This document shows positions 1 through 10,169 of a DNA stretch of 25,249 bases, piece by piece (the first letter of the stretch is position 1; each line of letters begins with the position of its first letter). The notes below the pieces were generated by a model that worked only from the letters and a program-made list of their open reading frames with translations, was not told where the DNA came from and did not search any database. Source of the DNA: Ophiosphaerella korrae (taxonomy: Eukaryota; Ascomycota; Dothideomycetes; Pleosporales; Phaeosphaeriaceae). The stretch lies in assembly GCA_028456385.1 (NCBI GenBank), contig JALNQF010000515.1, positions 1 through 25,249 on the forward strand, in the 5' to 3' direction. Position numbers and translations under genes: made by a program.

Positions 1-2
1 TA

Positions 3-37
3 AGTAAGTACTAGGTATATATACCTAGTAGCTTACT
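3..37. repeat. Hairpin tip of the left T unit
   Basis: Positions 9-30 form a perfect 22-bp palindrome whose core is CTAGGTATATATACCTAG. Beyond one mismatched step on each side the arms continue as AGTAAG and CTTACT, so about 35 nt can fold into an imperfect hairpin. The same palindrome sits at the outer end of the other two T units, near 13629-13650 and 22781-22803. It stayed symmetrical despite heavy mutation elsewhere. Confidence 0.75.
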
Positions 38-96
38 AAGCGCTAACTAAAAGTAGAAAGGTAGTTAAATGTTAGTAAGTTGTAAACTTACTAATA

Positions 97-181
97 TATT
101 AGTAAGTTTGTAATATTAGTAAGTTTGCGATATTAGTAAGTTTGTAATATTAGTAAGTTTGTTATATTAGTAAGTTATAAA
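97..181 (+). repeat. 17-bp direct repeats inside the left T unit
   Basis: The unit TATTAGTAAGTTTGTAA starts at 97, 114, 131 and 148, followed by a partial copy from 165. Units differ by one to three bases (GTAA, GCGA, GTTA at the 3' end). The TTAGTAAGTT core also occurs inverted just outside the array (for example 85-95 and 179-190). In the two right-hand T units the same core is arranged mainly as back-to-back palindromes and not as a direct array. Clustered subterminal motifs of this sort are often transposase-binding sites. That role is inferred. Confidence 0.8.
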
Positions 182-228
182 CTTACTAATATTAGTGCGA
201 AAATAAGAGATATAAGGGATAACTCTCT

Positions 229-516
229 TATAACTAATAATACGTATTACTACTAACTATATAATAATTATATCTTAGTAGCTTTATTACTTTGTATTTA
301 CTAAGATCGCGAATTTATAAATTTATTATATAATAACTTCGTAACTTTATATTTACTAAGATCGCGAATTTACAAATTTATTACGTATTTAGGTTGTAGT
401 TAGTTTCCTAATTAAGCTTGTTATCTTATAAGTTATTACCTTCCTTATTCTAGGCTTTATTAGCTAAGCGTAGACTAATTAGTTCTATCTTAGTTTCTCT
501 TATTACTACTATAATA
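229..516 (-). repeat. Element A 3' LTR, truncated
   Basis: Homologous to the part of B's LTR from about 5274 to 5545. It shares CTAATAATACG, two copies of a motif TTACTAAGATCGCGAATT and the terminal ACTATAATA, which corresponds to ACTATAACA ending B's LTR at 5545. About 170 bp of the family LTR is missing at the left, where the sequence passes into the T unit around 225-234. A is about 16 nt longer than B within this stretch, mostly in its right half. Confidence 0.75.
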
Positions 517-612
517 CTATTCCCTCTTCTACGTAGTCTCTTATTTCTCTACGCTAAGACTAAGGTTATTACTTATATTTCTTTATTAATTCTTAGTTCC
601 TTATTACTCTTT

Positions 613-1200
613 ATACTATCCTAGTCCTAGCGTAATAAACTTCTCTTTATAGCTTATATTATTTATAATAAGGTTAAGATATTTCTTTATTTTTATTACG
701 CTAAATTAAGTCTTTTTTACTTTATATCTTTAAATAATAGTAAGTACTATAATAAGTATATTCTTGTAAATATTTAGTATAAATATATTTCTTCTAAGGT
801 TTTACTTATAGAATGTAAGTGTTTAACTTCTATATAGTCTTCTTCTACTTAGTTATATAAAGTAAGCTATTAATAAGGCTTAAGCGTAATTATTATTATA
901 GCTTGCTATAGCTAAAGCTAAACGTAAGTTAACTCTTTATAAGCTAGTAGAGCTTTATTCTTATATTAAGCGTCTTTATAAGATAAAAGCTTATAATAAC
1001 GCTAAGTTATCTAAATAGTCTTATGCCTTAGAGGCTAAATTAGATTTAGACAATATAGTAGGGGCTACTCTAGCTCCTATTATATTAGACGCTCCTATTA
1101 CCTCTCTATCTAGTAGTAGTATCTTTAACTTTCTTAATTTACTATAAGGCGCTCTAGAGGGTTTTAACTTTAGAACTCTTTTAGTTTCTTAGAGTAATTA
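613..1200 (+). pseudogene. Antisense ORF relic in element A (Zn2Cys6-like cluster)
   Basis: Plus strand, opposite to A's gag/pol and adjacent to its 3' LTR. It is the degraded partner of the better-preserved copy at 5642-6230. The expected start codon reads ATA (613-615), explained by TG to TA mutation. All six cysteine positions of the cluster (688-780) have become TAT/TAC tyrosine codons or equivalent, but the spacing is identical to B. A basic segment follows (AKAKRKLTLYKLVELYSYIK, about 901-960), then CALEAKLDL-like sequence with TGC now TAT (about 1018-1045). The second half is in a +1 register relative to the first, as in B. Function in the element is unknown. Confidence 0.6.
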
Positions 1201-4200
1201 AGATTATCTTCTAGCTCCTATATTTCTTCCTATAGTTAGCCTTTTTTATTTATACTTATCTATTCTACTAAGTAGTAGTTCCTTCTATTATAGAACTAGT
1301 ATTATAGGATTTTTTTAACTTCTTATTCTTCTTATTCTCTATACGTATCTACTTTATATACTAGTAGTTCTACTTCTTATAGTACTTTTTCTAGTAGTAC
1401 TATATAGAATATTAGGTATATCTTTATTTTATCTAGTAGTTTTAATTTAAATATAACTAGTATAACTCTTTTCTCTACTTTATATAGTCTTATTTTAATA
1501 TAGTAGAATTTAGAACTTAACTATTTACTTTTAATATTTTTACGTACTAACTATACTTTTTCTCCCTTTCTAAATTAAAGTCTATACTAGTATTTTTTAT
1601 TATAGTATTTTACTATTTAATCTTATAAGAATTCTATATATTATTATAGTTAATTGTATATATCTTTAAGTCTATTTATAAAGTTTTCTCTTCTATAAAA
1701 CTAAGATATTTAGTTTTTTAGTATCTTATATATATTAGGGTTAAATCTATAGTTTATAAAGAAGAGTAATACTTTTATTACTATATTCTTTACCCTATTA
1801 TATACTAATTGTAGTATAAGTAGTAACTATACCTAATTATTCTAATTATAGTTAAGGTAGTATCTTAAGTACTATTCTACTATATAGTTTATATATTCTA
1901 ATTATCTATCTATCTATAGATAGTATACTATTAATATTTTATACTAGATTCCTAATTATACTAATATTATTCCTTATAGTTTTAATATAAATTATATATC
2001 TCTATCTATAATAATCTTATCTAGAATACTATATTAGCTAATTATAGTTTTTAGAACTTAGTATATAGTAACTTCTATCTTACTCTTTTTTTTATATAGT
2101 CTAAAGTATAAGTATTTTATAAGCTTATCTACTATTATTAAGATTCTATTATACTTAACTCCTAATATTAGGTTCTTAGACTTTAGTAACTTTATAATAA
2201 AGTCTATTATAATAACTCTTTATAGTCTTTTTAGTATCTTAACTAGTTATAGTATTCTATATAGTACGTATCTATTATACTTGTTTCTATAGTACTCTAT
2301 ATATTCTTATAGTATATTAGTTACTAGTTATCTTACTTTTAGGATATAATAGTCTCTTAAGAGTCTATCTAATATTTTATCGATACCTTAGTATTTATAT
2401 ACTAGTAGTTTATAGAATTATTATATAAACTCTCTTTATATTTTCTTTAGAATATATATCTTTCTATAAGCTTTTATAAATCCTTCTTAGATTTTAAGTT
2501 TTTTTATTTCTTTAGAAGCTTATCTTATTTCTTTTTAAATCTATTTATCTAGCTTACTACTCTTTCTCTTATATATTATAGCTATCTTAAGTATATTTAG
2601 GACTAAATATCCTTTTTTATTCTTAACTAGAACTTTACTAGTAGTATTTACTTCTTCTTATAAGTCTAGTCTTCTACTTAAGGCGTCTATAAATTAGTTT
2701 TCTTTACCTTTAGTATATATTATCTCTATATTAAATATTAATAGAAACTCCTACTATCTTATATAGTATTATAATTAGTTTTTATTTATTATAAATCCTA
2801 TAAAGTTCTTGTAGTTTGTATAGACTTTTATTTAATATTTTAGTCCTTATAAGTATACTCTCTATTATTTAAATACTTTATAGATTACTAGTATCTTTTT
2901 ATTATAGATTAAATAGTTAAGCTCTACTAGCTTTATTTTCTTAGAAAAGTATTTAACTAAGTATTCTTATTTTGTGTCTTAGTCTTCCTATATTAGTACT
3001 ATTCTATAGACTAAATTATATACATCTATCTTTATTATTATAGGTAGGTCTAGGTTATATATTCTTATTACTAGGTTTTCTATAAATCTTTACTTAATTT
3101 AATTAAATACTTCTTTATATTCCTTAGTCTATTTAAATAGTATATCTTTCTTTATAAGATATATTAATAGTTTTATTAACTTAGACTAATTAATTATTAG
3201 TTTTCTATAGAAGTTTACTAGTCTATAAAACTATTATACTTCTCTTAAGTTCTTTAGTATTAGCTATTCTTAGATTATTTTAATCTTGTTTAAGTTAATC
3301 TTAATTTTTGTTTATTCTATAATAAATCTTAAGAAGTCTATTTTTTTTATATAGAATTTACACTTTATTATCTTAAGGAATAGTTTGTTTTCTACTAGCC
3401 TTTCTAGCACCCTGTATATATACTATATATATTCTTCCTCTATTTTAGAGAATATAAGGATATTATCTAAGTATATAAATATAAATACGTCTAAGTACTC
3501 TCTTAGTACTATATTAATTCTTTTTTAGAATACTACTAGTACGTTTATAAGTCTAAATAGTATAACTAGGTATGTATATAGTCTATACTACGTCCTAAAT
3601 ACTATTTTCTATTTATCTCTTTCTTAGATTCTAATTTAGTAGTAGGCATTTTAGATATCTAGTTTAGTAAAGATTTATACTTTCTATAGCCTATCTTGTA
3701 TTTTATCTATTTGTAGTAAGGGGTACTAGTTCTTGCTTATAATTGCGTTTATTTTTCTAAAGTCTACGCAAGGTTATTTTTTATCTATTTCTTTTTTATC
3801 TATAAAGATAAGTCTATGTACTACTAAAGATTTAGATTCTTATATCTATCTTTTCTTAACTACACTTTATATAAATACTCGTTTAATCTTAGATTCTTCT
3901 TCTATCTTTCTATAAACGAGGCTCTATTTTATATTTTTTCTTTCTTCTAGTTCTATTACTAAATCCTATAGTTAGTGTTCTAGAAAGTAGTTATCTAGTT
4001 TAGTAAGTTATTTCTCCTACTTCTTATATTCTTCTAGGAACTATCTTTTATATATACTTATATTAGCTTTTAATATATCTTTTTTAGGGAAACTAATTAT
4101 TTTTATTCTTTAATTAATTCTTAGGTTAGCTAGCTATAACTATAGTATACCTAATATTACGTCCTATTTATTATTAATTGTTGTTATGTCTATAACTATG

Positions 4201-4441
4201 TTTTTAATCTCTAGTCTTTCTAATCTTAGTATTAAAGGTACTGTTTTAAACCTAATATGTTTTTAGAATAGTTTTCCTTTAATTATACTTAGTTATTAAG
4301 GGTATCTCTTTGTTATATAGTTTATTCCTTAGTTTTCTATAAACTTTTTAGATATAAAGTTCCTTATAGCTCTACTATTAATTATAATTTATATTCTCTA
4401 TCTTTATTATATACCTATTTTTGTAACGTATAGGCTTATTA
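1161..4441 (-). pseudogene. Element A pol: protease-RT-RNase H-integrase-chromodomain, many stops
   Basis: Reading the minus strand in one frame, I see an aspartyl-protease remnant (INSRAIRNFI, about 4385-4355, where the catalytic Asp codon reads AAT). Next is the RT block with YLDNILIFS (YLDN codons 3462-3473, the second catalytic Asp changed to Asn by TG to TA), preceded by REYLDVFIFI. By collinearity with B, the integrase catalytic positions fall near 2204, 2006 and 1898 and the chromodomain-like tail near 1173-1290. TAA and TAG stops occur throughout, from CAA/CAG/TGG codons. All these motifs share one frame, so degeneration was by base substitution. The protein would have copied and integrated the retrotransposon. 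It cannot be functional here. Confidence 0.85.
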
Positions 4442-5097
4442 TACTCTATAGCTTTTTTTACTTAGGTTTTTCTATAAATTATTTATCTTTCTAGGGCTAC
4501 TACTCTATTTTTCGTTTATAATACTCGTGTTTTAGATATTTATTATATATGTATTTATACTATAGCTGTATTTCTTTAATTTATTCTTTTAATAGCTTTA
4601 GTCCTAGTCTAATTAATATATATTCCTTGCTAGGTATTTAGAGTTTTTCTTAACCTTTAATTTCTTTCTTTAGAATTACTTTTATATAGTCTTATCTTCT
4701 CTCTATAAGTAGTAGTATATATTTAAATATAATACTTATGCGATTTCTAGATATACTAGATATTCTAGATCTATTCTTTTGTTATCCTCTATCTAGTACT
4801 TATCTATGCTAGGTCTTTTAGTTATTAGGATATAGTATATTACTAGTACTTATAGTATATAGGCTTTATTAATCTATCGCGTTTTTCTTCTAAAGTACTA
4901 CTATTCCCTTTATATAAGTATTCTTCCTACTATAACTATATTTTATTCTATCTATTATTAGAATATTATAAACTTTATTACTCTAAGATTACGTTCTTTC
5001 TAGTCTTTATACGCTTCCTCTATACTTATAACTAGTAAGTATTTCTAAATAAATTTCTAAGTTTTATTTCGTTCTAATATTTCTATTATTATACAAC
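4442..5097 (-). pseudogene. Element A linker between protease and gag, left of the nested insertion
   Basis: Corresponds in position to B 9471-10150, between the protease and the gag zinc knuckles. Sequence similarity to B is patchier here (about 4560-4720) and strong again from about 4740 to 5097. The end ATTATTATACAAC is the left half of the site into which B inserted. No catalytic motif is visible. It is probably the degraded gag-pol junction region. Confidence 0.55.
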
Positions 5098-5102
5098 TAA
5101 TA
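5098..5102 (+). repeat. Target-site duplication of B, left copy
   Basis: TAATA immediately left of B's LTR. The right copy is TATTA at 12141-12145, one base different. Joining the flanks with one copy gives ATACAACTATTATAGCTATA. B's own interior, at the equivalent point near 10155, reads ATACAGCTATTATAGCTATA. The empty site is therefore recovered. Confidence 0.8.
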
Positions 5103-5545
5103 TATAACAGGCCTCCTGTTGTTAACTATAGGAACCTGTCTTAGAGGAGGTTAGTAGATTACAAGGTAATAACAAGAGTTTGTATAGAGATCTATAATAA
5201 CTATAAATAATAGGAGATGTTTTGCAACTATCTTGTGTTAGCGTTCTATAGTTAATAGATTGAATTACTAATACTATCCTAATAATACGCATCCTACTAA
5301 CTATATACCTAGGTTTCTTAGCTAGCTTCGTGCTTTGTATTTACTAAGATCGCGAATTATAAATTTATTACGTGCTTAGCTTCGTGCTTTGTGTTTACTA
5401 AGATCGCAAATTACGAATTTATTACGTGTCCCTATTATAGTTAGTTTCCTAATCTAGTTTGTTTCCTTATAGGTTATATGCGTTGTTATTATCTATAGTA
5501 GGGCTAATTAGTTTAAATTAGTTTTCTCTTGTTACAACTATAACA
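5103..5545 (-). repeat. Element B 3' LTR (left on the plus strand)
   Basis: 443 bp, from TATAACAGGCCTCC to CAACTATAACA. The start was probably TGTAACAGG before TG to TA mutation, which gives the usual TG...CA ends. By eye it differs from the right LTR at about 29 positions, nearly all transitions and with no indels, so a molecular-clock date would be unreliable. It contains a 54-bp tandem duplication (5324-5431). Flanked on the left by target duplication TAATA. Confidence 0.88.
5324..5431 (+). repeat. 54-bp tandem duplication inside the LTR
   Basis: Two adjacent copies (5324-5377 and 5378-5431) starting AGCTTCGTGCTTTGT and containing TTACTAAGATCGCGAATT. The same duplication is in B's right LTR (about 11919-12026) and, degraded, in A's LTR (about 275-390). 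It therefore predates these insertions and belongs to the family LTR. Duplicated blocks inside LTRs are often promoter or enhancer elements. That role is not shown here. Confidence 0.75.
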
Positions 5546-5641
5546 CTATTCCCCTCTCTAGATAGGTTCTTATTTCTCTATCCTAGGCCTAAGGTTATTA
5601 GTCTAGTTTCTTTATTTATTTCTAGTTCTTTATTATTCTTT

Positions 5642-6230
5642 ATGTCTTTACGTTCTAATCGTAATAAACTTCTTCTTATTATACGCGTTACTCGTAATAG
5701 GGTTAAAATATTTCCTTGCGCCTATTATACTTAATTAAAGCTTACTTGTCTTGTATCTTTAAAGGATAGCAAATACTATAACAAGTATATTATAGCTAAT
5801 ATTTAATATAAGTATATACTATCTAGTATTTCTCTTGTAGAGTATAAGTGTTTAATTTCTATATAGTCTCTTCTAGCTAAGTTATATAGGGCGAGCTATT
5901 AACTAGGCTTAAGAGATACTGTTGTCGTAGCTTATAGAGACTAAAGCTAAGCGTAAGCTAACTCTTTATAAGCTAGTAGATCTTTATTCTTATATTAAGC
6001 GTCTTTATAAGATAAAGGCTTATAATAATACTAAATTGTCTAAATAGTCTTGTGCCTTAGAGGCTAAGATAGACCTTAAAGATGTAGTTTAGGCTGTTCT
6101 AGCTCTTGTTGCATTAGACGTTCCTAACGCCTCTCTATTTAGCGCTAGTAGTGCTAATTTTCTTAGTTCGCTATAAGGCGCTCTAGAGGGTTTTAATTTT
6201 AGAACTCCTCTAGTTTCTTAAAGTAATTAA
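5642..6230 (+). pseudogene. Antisense ORF of element B with a Zn2Cys6-type cysteine cluster
   Basis: Plus strand, opposite to gag/pol, between the 3' LTR and the end of pol, and converging tail-to-tail with the chromodomain near 6177-6230. An ATG at 5642 is in frame with a cluster at 5717-5809 reading CAYY...C...Y..Y...Y. If the later TAT codons were TGT before TG to TA mutation, the spacing is C-X2-C-X6-C-X9-C-X2-C-X6-C, within the GAL4-type Zn2Cys6 range. Two cysteines (TGC 5717, TGT 5747) survive. The frame from 5642 runs to about 5936 (LGLRDTVVVAYRD). Downstream, KAKRKLTLYKLVDLYSYIKR and CALEAKIDL lie in the +1 frame, suggesting an intron, a frameshift or a second ORF. The charged, leucine-rich stretch resembles a coiled coil. 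Role unknown: regulation of the element, DNA binding or nucleocapsid-like. Confidence 0.65.
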
Positions 6231-9200
6231 GATTGTCTTCTAGTTTCTATATTTTTTTCTATAGTTATCCTTTTTTGTCTATACCTATCTATTCTACTAA
6301 GTAGTAGTTTCCTCTATTGCGGAACTAATACTATAGGATTTCTTTAACTTCCTATTCCTCTTATTCTCTATACGTATCTACTTCGTATACTAGTAGTTCT
6401 ACGTCTTGTAGTACTTGTTCTAGCAGAGCTACATAGAATATTAAGTATATTCTTATCTTGTTTAGTAGCTTTAATTTAAATATAACTAGTGTAACTTCTT
6501 TCTCTATTTTATATAGTCTTATTTTAACGTAGTCTAGTTTTAAACTTAGTTATTTGCTCTTAATATTCTTTTGTACTAACTATACTTTTTCTCTCTTTCT
6601 AAATTAGGGTCTTTCTTTATACTTCTTGTTATAGTACTTAGCTATACGATTATATAGAAACTCTATATCCTATCTTAGTTAATTATATATATTTTTAAGT
6701 CTATTAGTAAAGTTTTCTCCTCTTAGAGACTAAGATATCTAATTTCTTAGTATCTAGTACGCGTTAGGCTTAAATCTATAGTTTATAAAGAAAGGTAATA
6801 CTCTTATTACTATATTCTTTACGCTGTTGTATACTAACTATACTATAGGTAGTAACTATACCTAATTGTTCTAGTTATAGTTAAGATAGTATCTTAAGTA
6901 CTATTCTACTATCTAATTTATTCGTTCTAATTATCTATCTATTTATAGATAGTATACTATAGACATTGTATACTATATTCCTAATTGCGCTACTATTATT
7001 CCCTATAGTTTTAATATAAATCGTATATCTCTATTTATAATAATCTTATCTAGTAAACTATATTAGCTAATTATAGTTCCTAGAACTTAGTGTATAGTAA
7101 CCTCTATCTTACTTCTTTCTTTATATAGTCTAAAGTAAGAGTACTTTATAAGTTTATCTACTATTATTAAGATTCTATTATATTTAACTCCTAATATTAA
7201 GTCTTTAGACTTAGGTAATTTTGTAATAAAGTCTATCGTAATAACTCTCTATAGTTATTCTAGTGTTTCTACTAGTTATAGTATTCTATATAGTATATAT
7301 CTATTATATTTATTTATATAATATTCTGTATAGTCTTGTAATACTTCTATTACTAATTATCTCGCTTTTAGAATATAATATTCTTGTAGTAGTCTATCTA
7401 ATATCTTGTTAATACCTTAGTAGCCGTATACTAGTAGTTTATAGAATTATTGTATAAATTCTCTTTATATCTTCTTTAGGATATATATTCTTCTATAGGC
7501 TTATACAAATCCTTCTTAGATTTCTAGTTTCTCTATTTCTTTAGATACTTCTCTTGTTACTTTCTAAATCTATTTATCTAGCTCGCTGCTTATTCTTTTA
7601 AGTGTTGCGGCTATTTTAGGTGTATTTAGGACTAAGTGTCCTTTATTGTTCTTAACTAGAACTATACTAGTAGTATTTACTTTTTCTTGTAAATCTAGTC
7701 TTCTACTAAGAGTATCTATAAACTAGTTATCTTTCTCTTTTGTGTGTATAATTTCTATATTAAATATTAATAGGAATTCCTACTATCTTGTATATTGTTG
7801 TAATAGTTCTTTATTTATTATAAATCTTATAAGATTCTTATAGTCTATATAGACCTTTATTTAGTATTTTACTCTTTGTAAGTATACTCTCTATTATTTA
7901 AATACTTTATAGATTGCTAGCATCTCTTTGTCGTAGATTAAGTAATTAAGTTCTACTATTTTTATCTTTTTAGAGAAGTATTTAACTAAGTATTCTTTTC
8001 TAGTCTCTAGATCCTCTTGTATTAGTACTATTCTATAGACTAAATTAGATGCATCTATTTTTACTATTGCTAGTAGGTCTAGGTTATATATTCTAATAAC
8101 TAGGTTTTCTATAAACTTCTTCTTAATCTTTTTAAATACTTTGTTATATTCCTTTATCTATTTAAATAGCGTATCTTTCTTTATAAGTCTTATTATTAGT
8201 TCTATATCTTTAGACTATCTTACTATTAACTTTCTATAGAAGTTAGCTAGCCTATAAAATTATTATACCTCTTTTAGGTTCTTTAGTGTTAGCTATTTGT
8301 TAATTAACCTAATCTTTTCTAGGTTAATCTTGATTTTTCCTAGTTTAATAATAAATCTAAGGAAATCTATTTCTTTTGTATAGAATTCGCATTTTCTTAT
8401 CTTAAAGAATAGTTTATTTTCTACTAACTTCTCTAGTACCTTATATATATGTTATACGTATTCTTCTTCTATTTCTAAGAATATAAGGATGTCGTCTAAG
8501 TATACAAATATAAATACGTCTAAGTACTCTCTTAGTACTATATTAATTCTTTCCTAGAATACTTCTAGTACGTTTATTAAGCTAAATAGTATAACTAAAT
8601 ATTTATATAGTCTATACTATATTCTAAACGCTATTTTCTACTTATTACCTTTTTTAATTCTAATCTAGTAGTAGGCGTTTTAGATATCTAGTTTTGTAAA
8701 GATTTTTACTCTTTGTAGTCTATCTTATATTCTATCTATTTGTAGTAGTAGGTATTAGTTTTTGTTTATAATTACGTTAGTTTTCCTAAAATCTACGTAG
8801 GGCCTTTTATTACTTATTCTTTTCTTATCTATAAATATAAGTCTATATACTACTAAAGATTTAGACGCTCTTATTTATCCTTTTTTTATTACTTTTTAGA
8901 TAAATATTCGTTTAATCTTAGATTCTTCTTCTATTTTCTAGTAGACTAGGCTCTATCTTGCGTCTTTATCTTTCTCGATTTCTATCGCTAAGTCCTATAG
9001 TTAATATTCTAGAAGATAATCTTCTAGCTCTATAAGCTGTTTTTCCTATTTCTTGTATTCTTTAGGAAATTTTCCTTTATAGGTATTTATATTAGCCTTT
9101 AACGTGTCTATTCTATAGTAGTTAATCTTTCCTATTCTCTAATTAATGTATAGATTAGTTATTTATAACTATAGTATACCTAGTATTATATCTTATTTGT

Positions 9201-9470
9201 TATTAATTGTTGTTATATCTATAATTATATTTTTAATTGTTATCTCTTCTAGCTCTAATATAGAGGGAACTGTTTTAAACCTAATAGGTTTCTAGAATAG
9301 TTTTCTTTTAATTATACTTAGTTGTTAAGGGTATTTCTTTGTTATATACTTTATTCTTTATGTTTCTACAAACTTCTTTAATATAAAGTTCCTTGTAGCT
9401 CTACTATTAATTTTTAATTGTACTTTCTTTCCTTAGTATATACCTATTTTTATAATATATATAGGCCTCT
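6190..9470 (-). pseudogene. Element B pol: protease-RT-RNase H-integrase-chromodomain, RIP stops
   Basis: One minus-strand frame (codon starts divisible by 3) carries every domain in chromovirus order. Protease: INSRATRNFI at 9411-9382, catalytic Asp now Asn. RT: VYLDDILIFS with YLDD at 8491-8502, both catalytic Asp intact. RNase H: KIDASNLV near 8060 and ELNYLIYDKEMLAI near 7900. Integrase: TIDFITKLPKSKD with Asp at 7231-7233, a second site INRD near 7035 (Asp codon now AAT), and Glu at 6925-6927 in LERIN. Chromodomain-like tail: GNYYLVEWIG-type sequence with its Trp codon mutated, near 6310, and LEDNLNYFKKLEEF ending at 6202. Interruptions are TAA/TAG codons explained by CAA, CAG or TGG. 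It is not translatable but is a clear fossil of a replication and integration polyprotein. It is in a different frame from gag. Confidence 0.9.
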
Positions 9471-10169
9471 TATACCTTCTAGTTGTTCTTACTTAGGCGT
9501 TTTTGTAAATTATCTATCTTTCTAGGGCTATAGCTCTACTTTAAGTTTATGTTCTTTGTGTTTTAGATATTTATTATTTGTATATTTGTACTATAGTCCT
9601 CTATAGACGCATTTCTTAGATAGTTTTAGGCTAGGTTTTACTACTACGTATCTATCTTCTAGGATTATTTCCTACCCTTAGATGTCTTTTGCTATAATTA
9701 CTCTTGTGTAATTATAGCCTTTTCTTTATATAGGCTATACGTTATTATTTGCTTTAGAGTTCTTATGTATAATATAATTCTTATCTAGGTATAATATCTA
9801 TAATGCTTTAAAATATACTAGATGTTTTAGATCTATTATTTTGTTATCCCCTTCCTAGTATTTGTCTTTTCTAGGTGTATTTGTTATTAGGATATAGTAT
9901 ACTACTAGTACTCTTAGTGTATAGGCTTTATTAATCTATCGCGTTCTTCTTATAAGGTATTACTATTCTCTTTATATAAGTATTCTTCTTACTATAACTA
10001 TATATTACTTTATCTATTCTTAAAATAGTATAAACTTTATTTCTTTAGGATTACGTTCTTTCTAGTCTTTATACGCTTCCTCTATACTTATAACTATTAA
10101 GTATATTTAAATAAACCTTTATTCTTTGTTTTGTTCCTCTATATCTATTATTATACAGCTATTATAGCT
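9471..10169 (-). pseudogene. Element B linker between gag zinc knuckles and protease
   Basis: Minus-strand sequence between the CCHC knuckles of gag and the protease. No catalytic motif is seen. Short open stretches on the minus strand are rich in Lys, Glu and Gln-derived stops. The segment around 10155 (ATACAGCTATTATAGCTATA) is the intact version of the site where B inserted into A. It probably spans the gag-pol junction, since gag (frame 2) and pol (frame 0) differ in frame. Confidence 0.55.

Larger units (their letters stand above)
1..224 (+). repeat. T unit, left copy: putative terminal inverted repeat of a DNA transposon
   Basis: This segment reappears as its reverse complement at 13424-13657 and again, in that same inverted orientation, at 22561-22811. 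Shared landmarks are an outer tip with the palindrome CTAGGTATATATACCTAG, a conserved stretch (GCGCTAACTAAAAGTAGAAA), a subterminal zone rich in TTAGTAAGTTT and its complement, and an inner edge AAGAGATATAAGGGATAACT. Inverted copies plus subterminal motif clusters are typical of class II transposon ends. No transposase was recognised, so the superfamily is unknown. The outer end coincides with the window edge. On the other copies the match continues 5 bp further (GATAG), so the true end may lie about 5 bp upstream of base 1. Alternatively the unit is a complex dispersed repeat or a hairpin MITE fragment. Confidence 0.7.

Noticed and set aside
97..181. CRISPR-like array in the left T unit
   Set aside because: The 17-bp units are adjacent, without unique spacers, and the context is eukaryotic repeat DNA.
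3733..3915. A 60-codon plus-strand ORF
   Set aside because: It is antisense to element A's RT region, has no homologous open frame at the matching place in B (offset 5029), and its composition is that expected from RIP-derived AT-rich DNA.
5103..5545. Dating B from LTR divergence
   Set aside because: Nearly all of the about 29 differences are transitions of the RIP type, so they do not accumulate as a clock.
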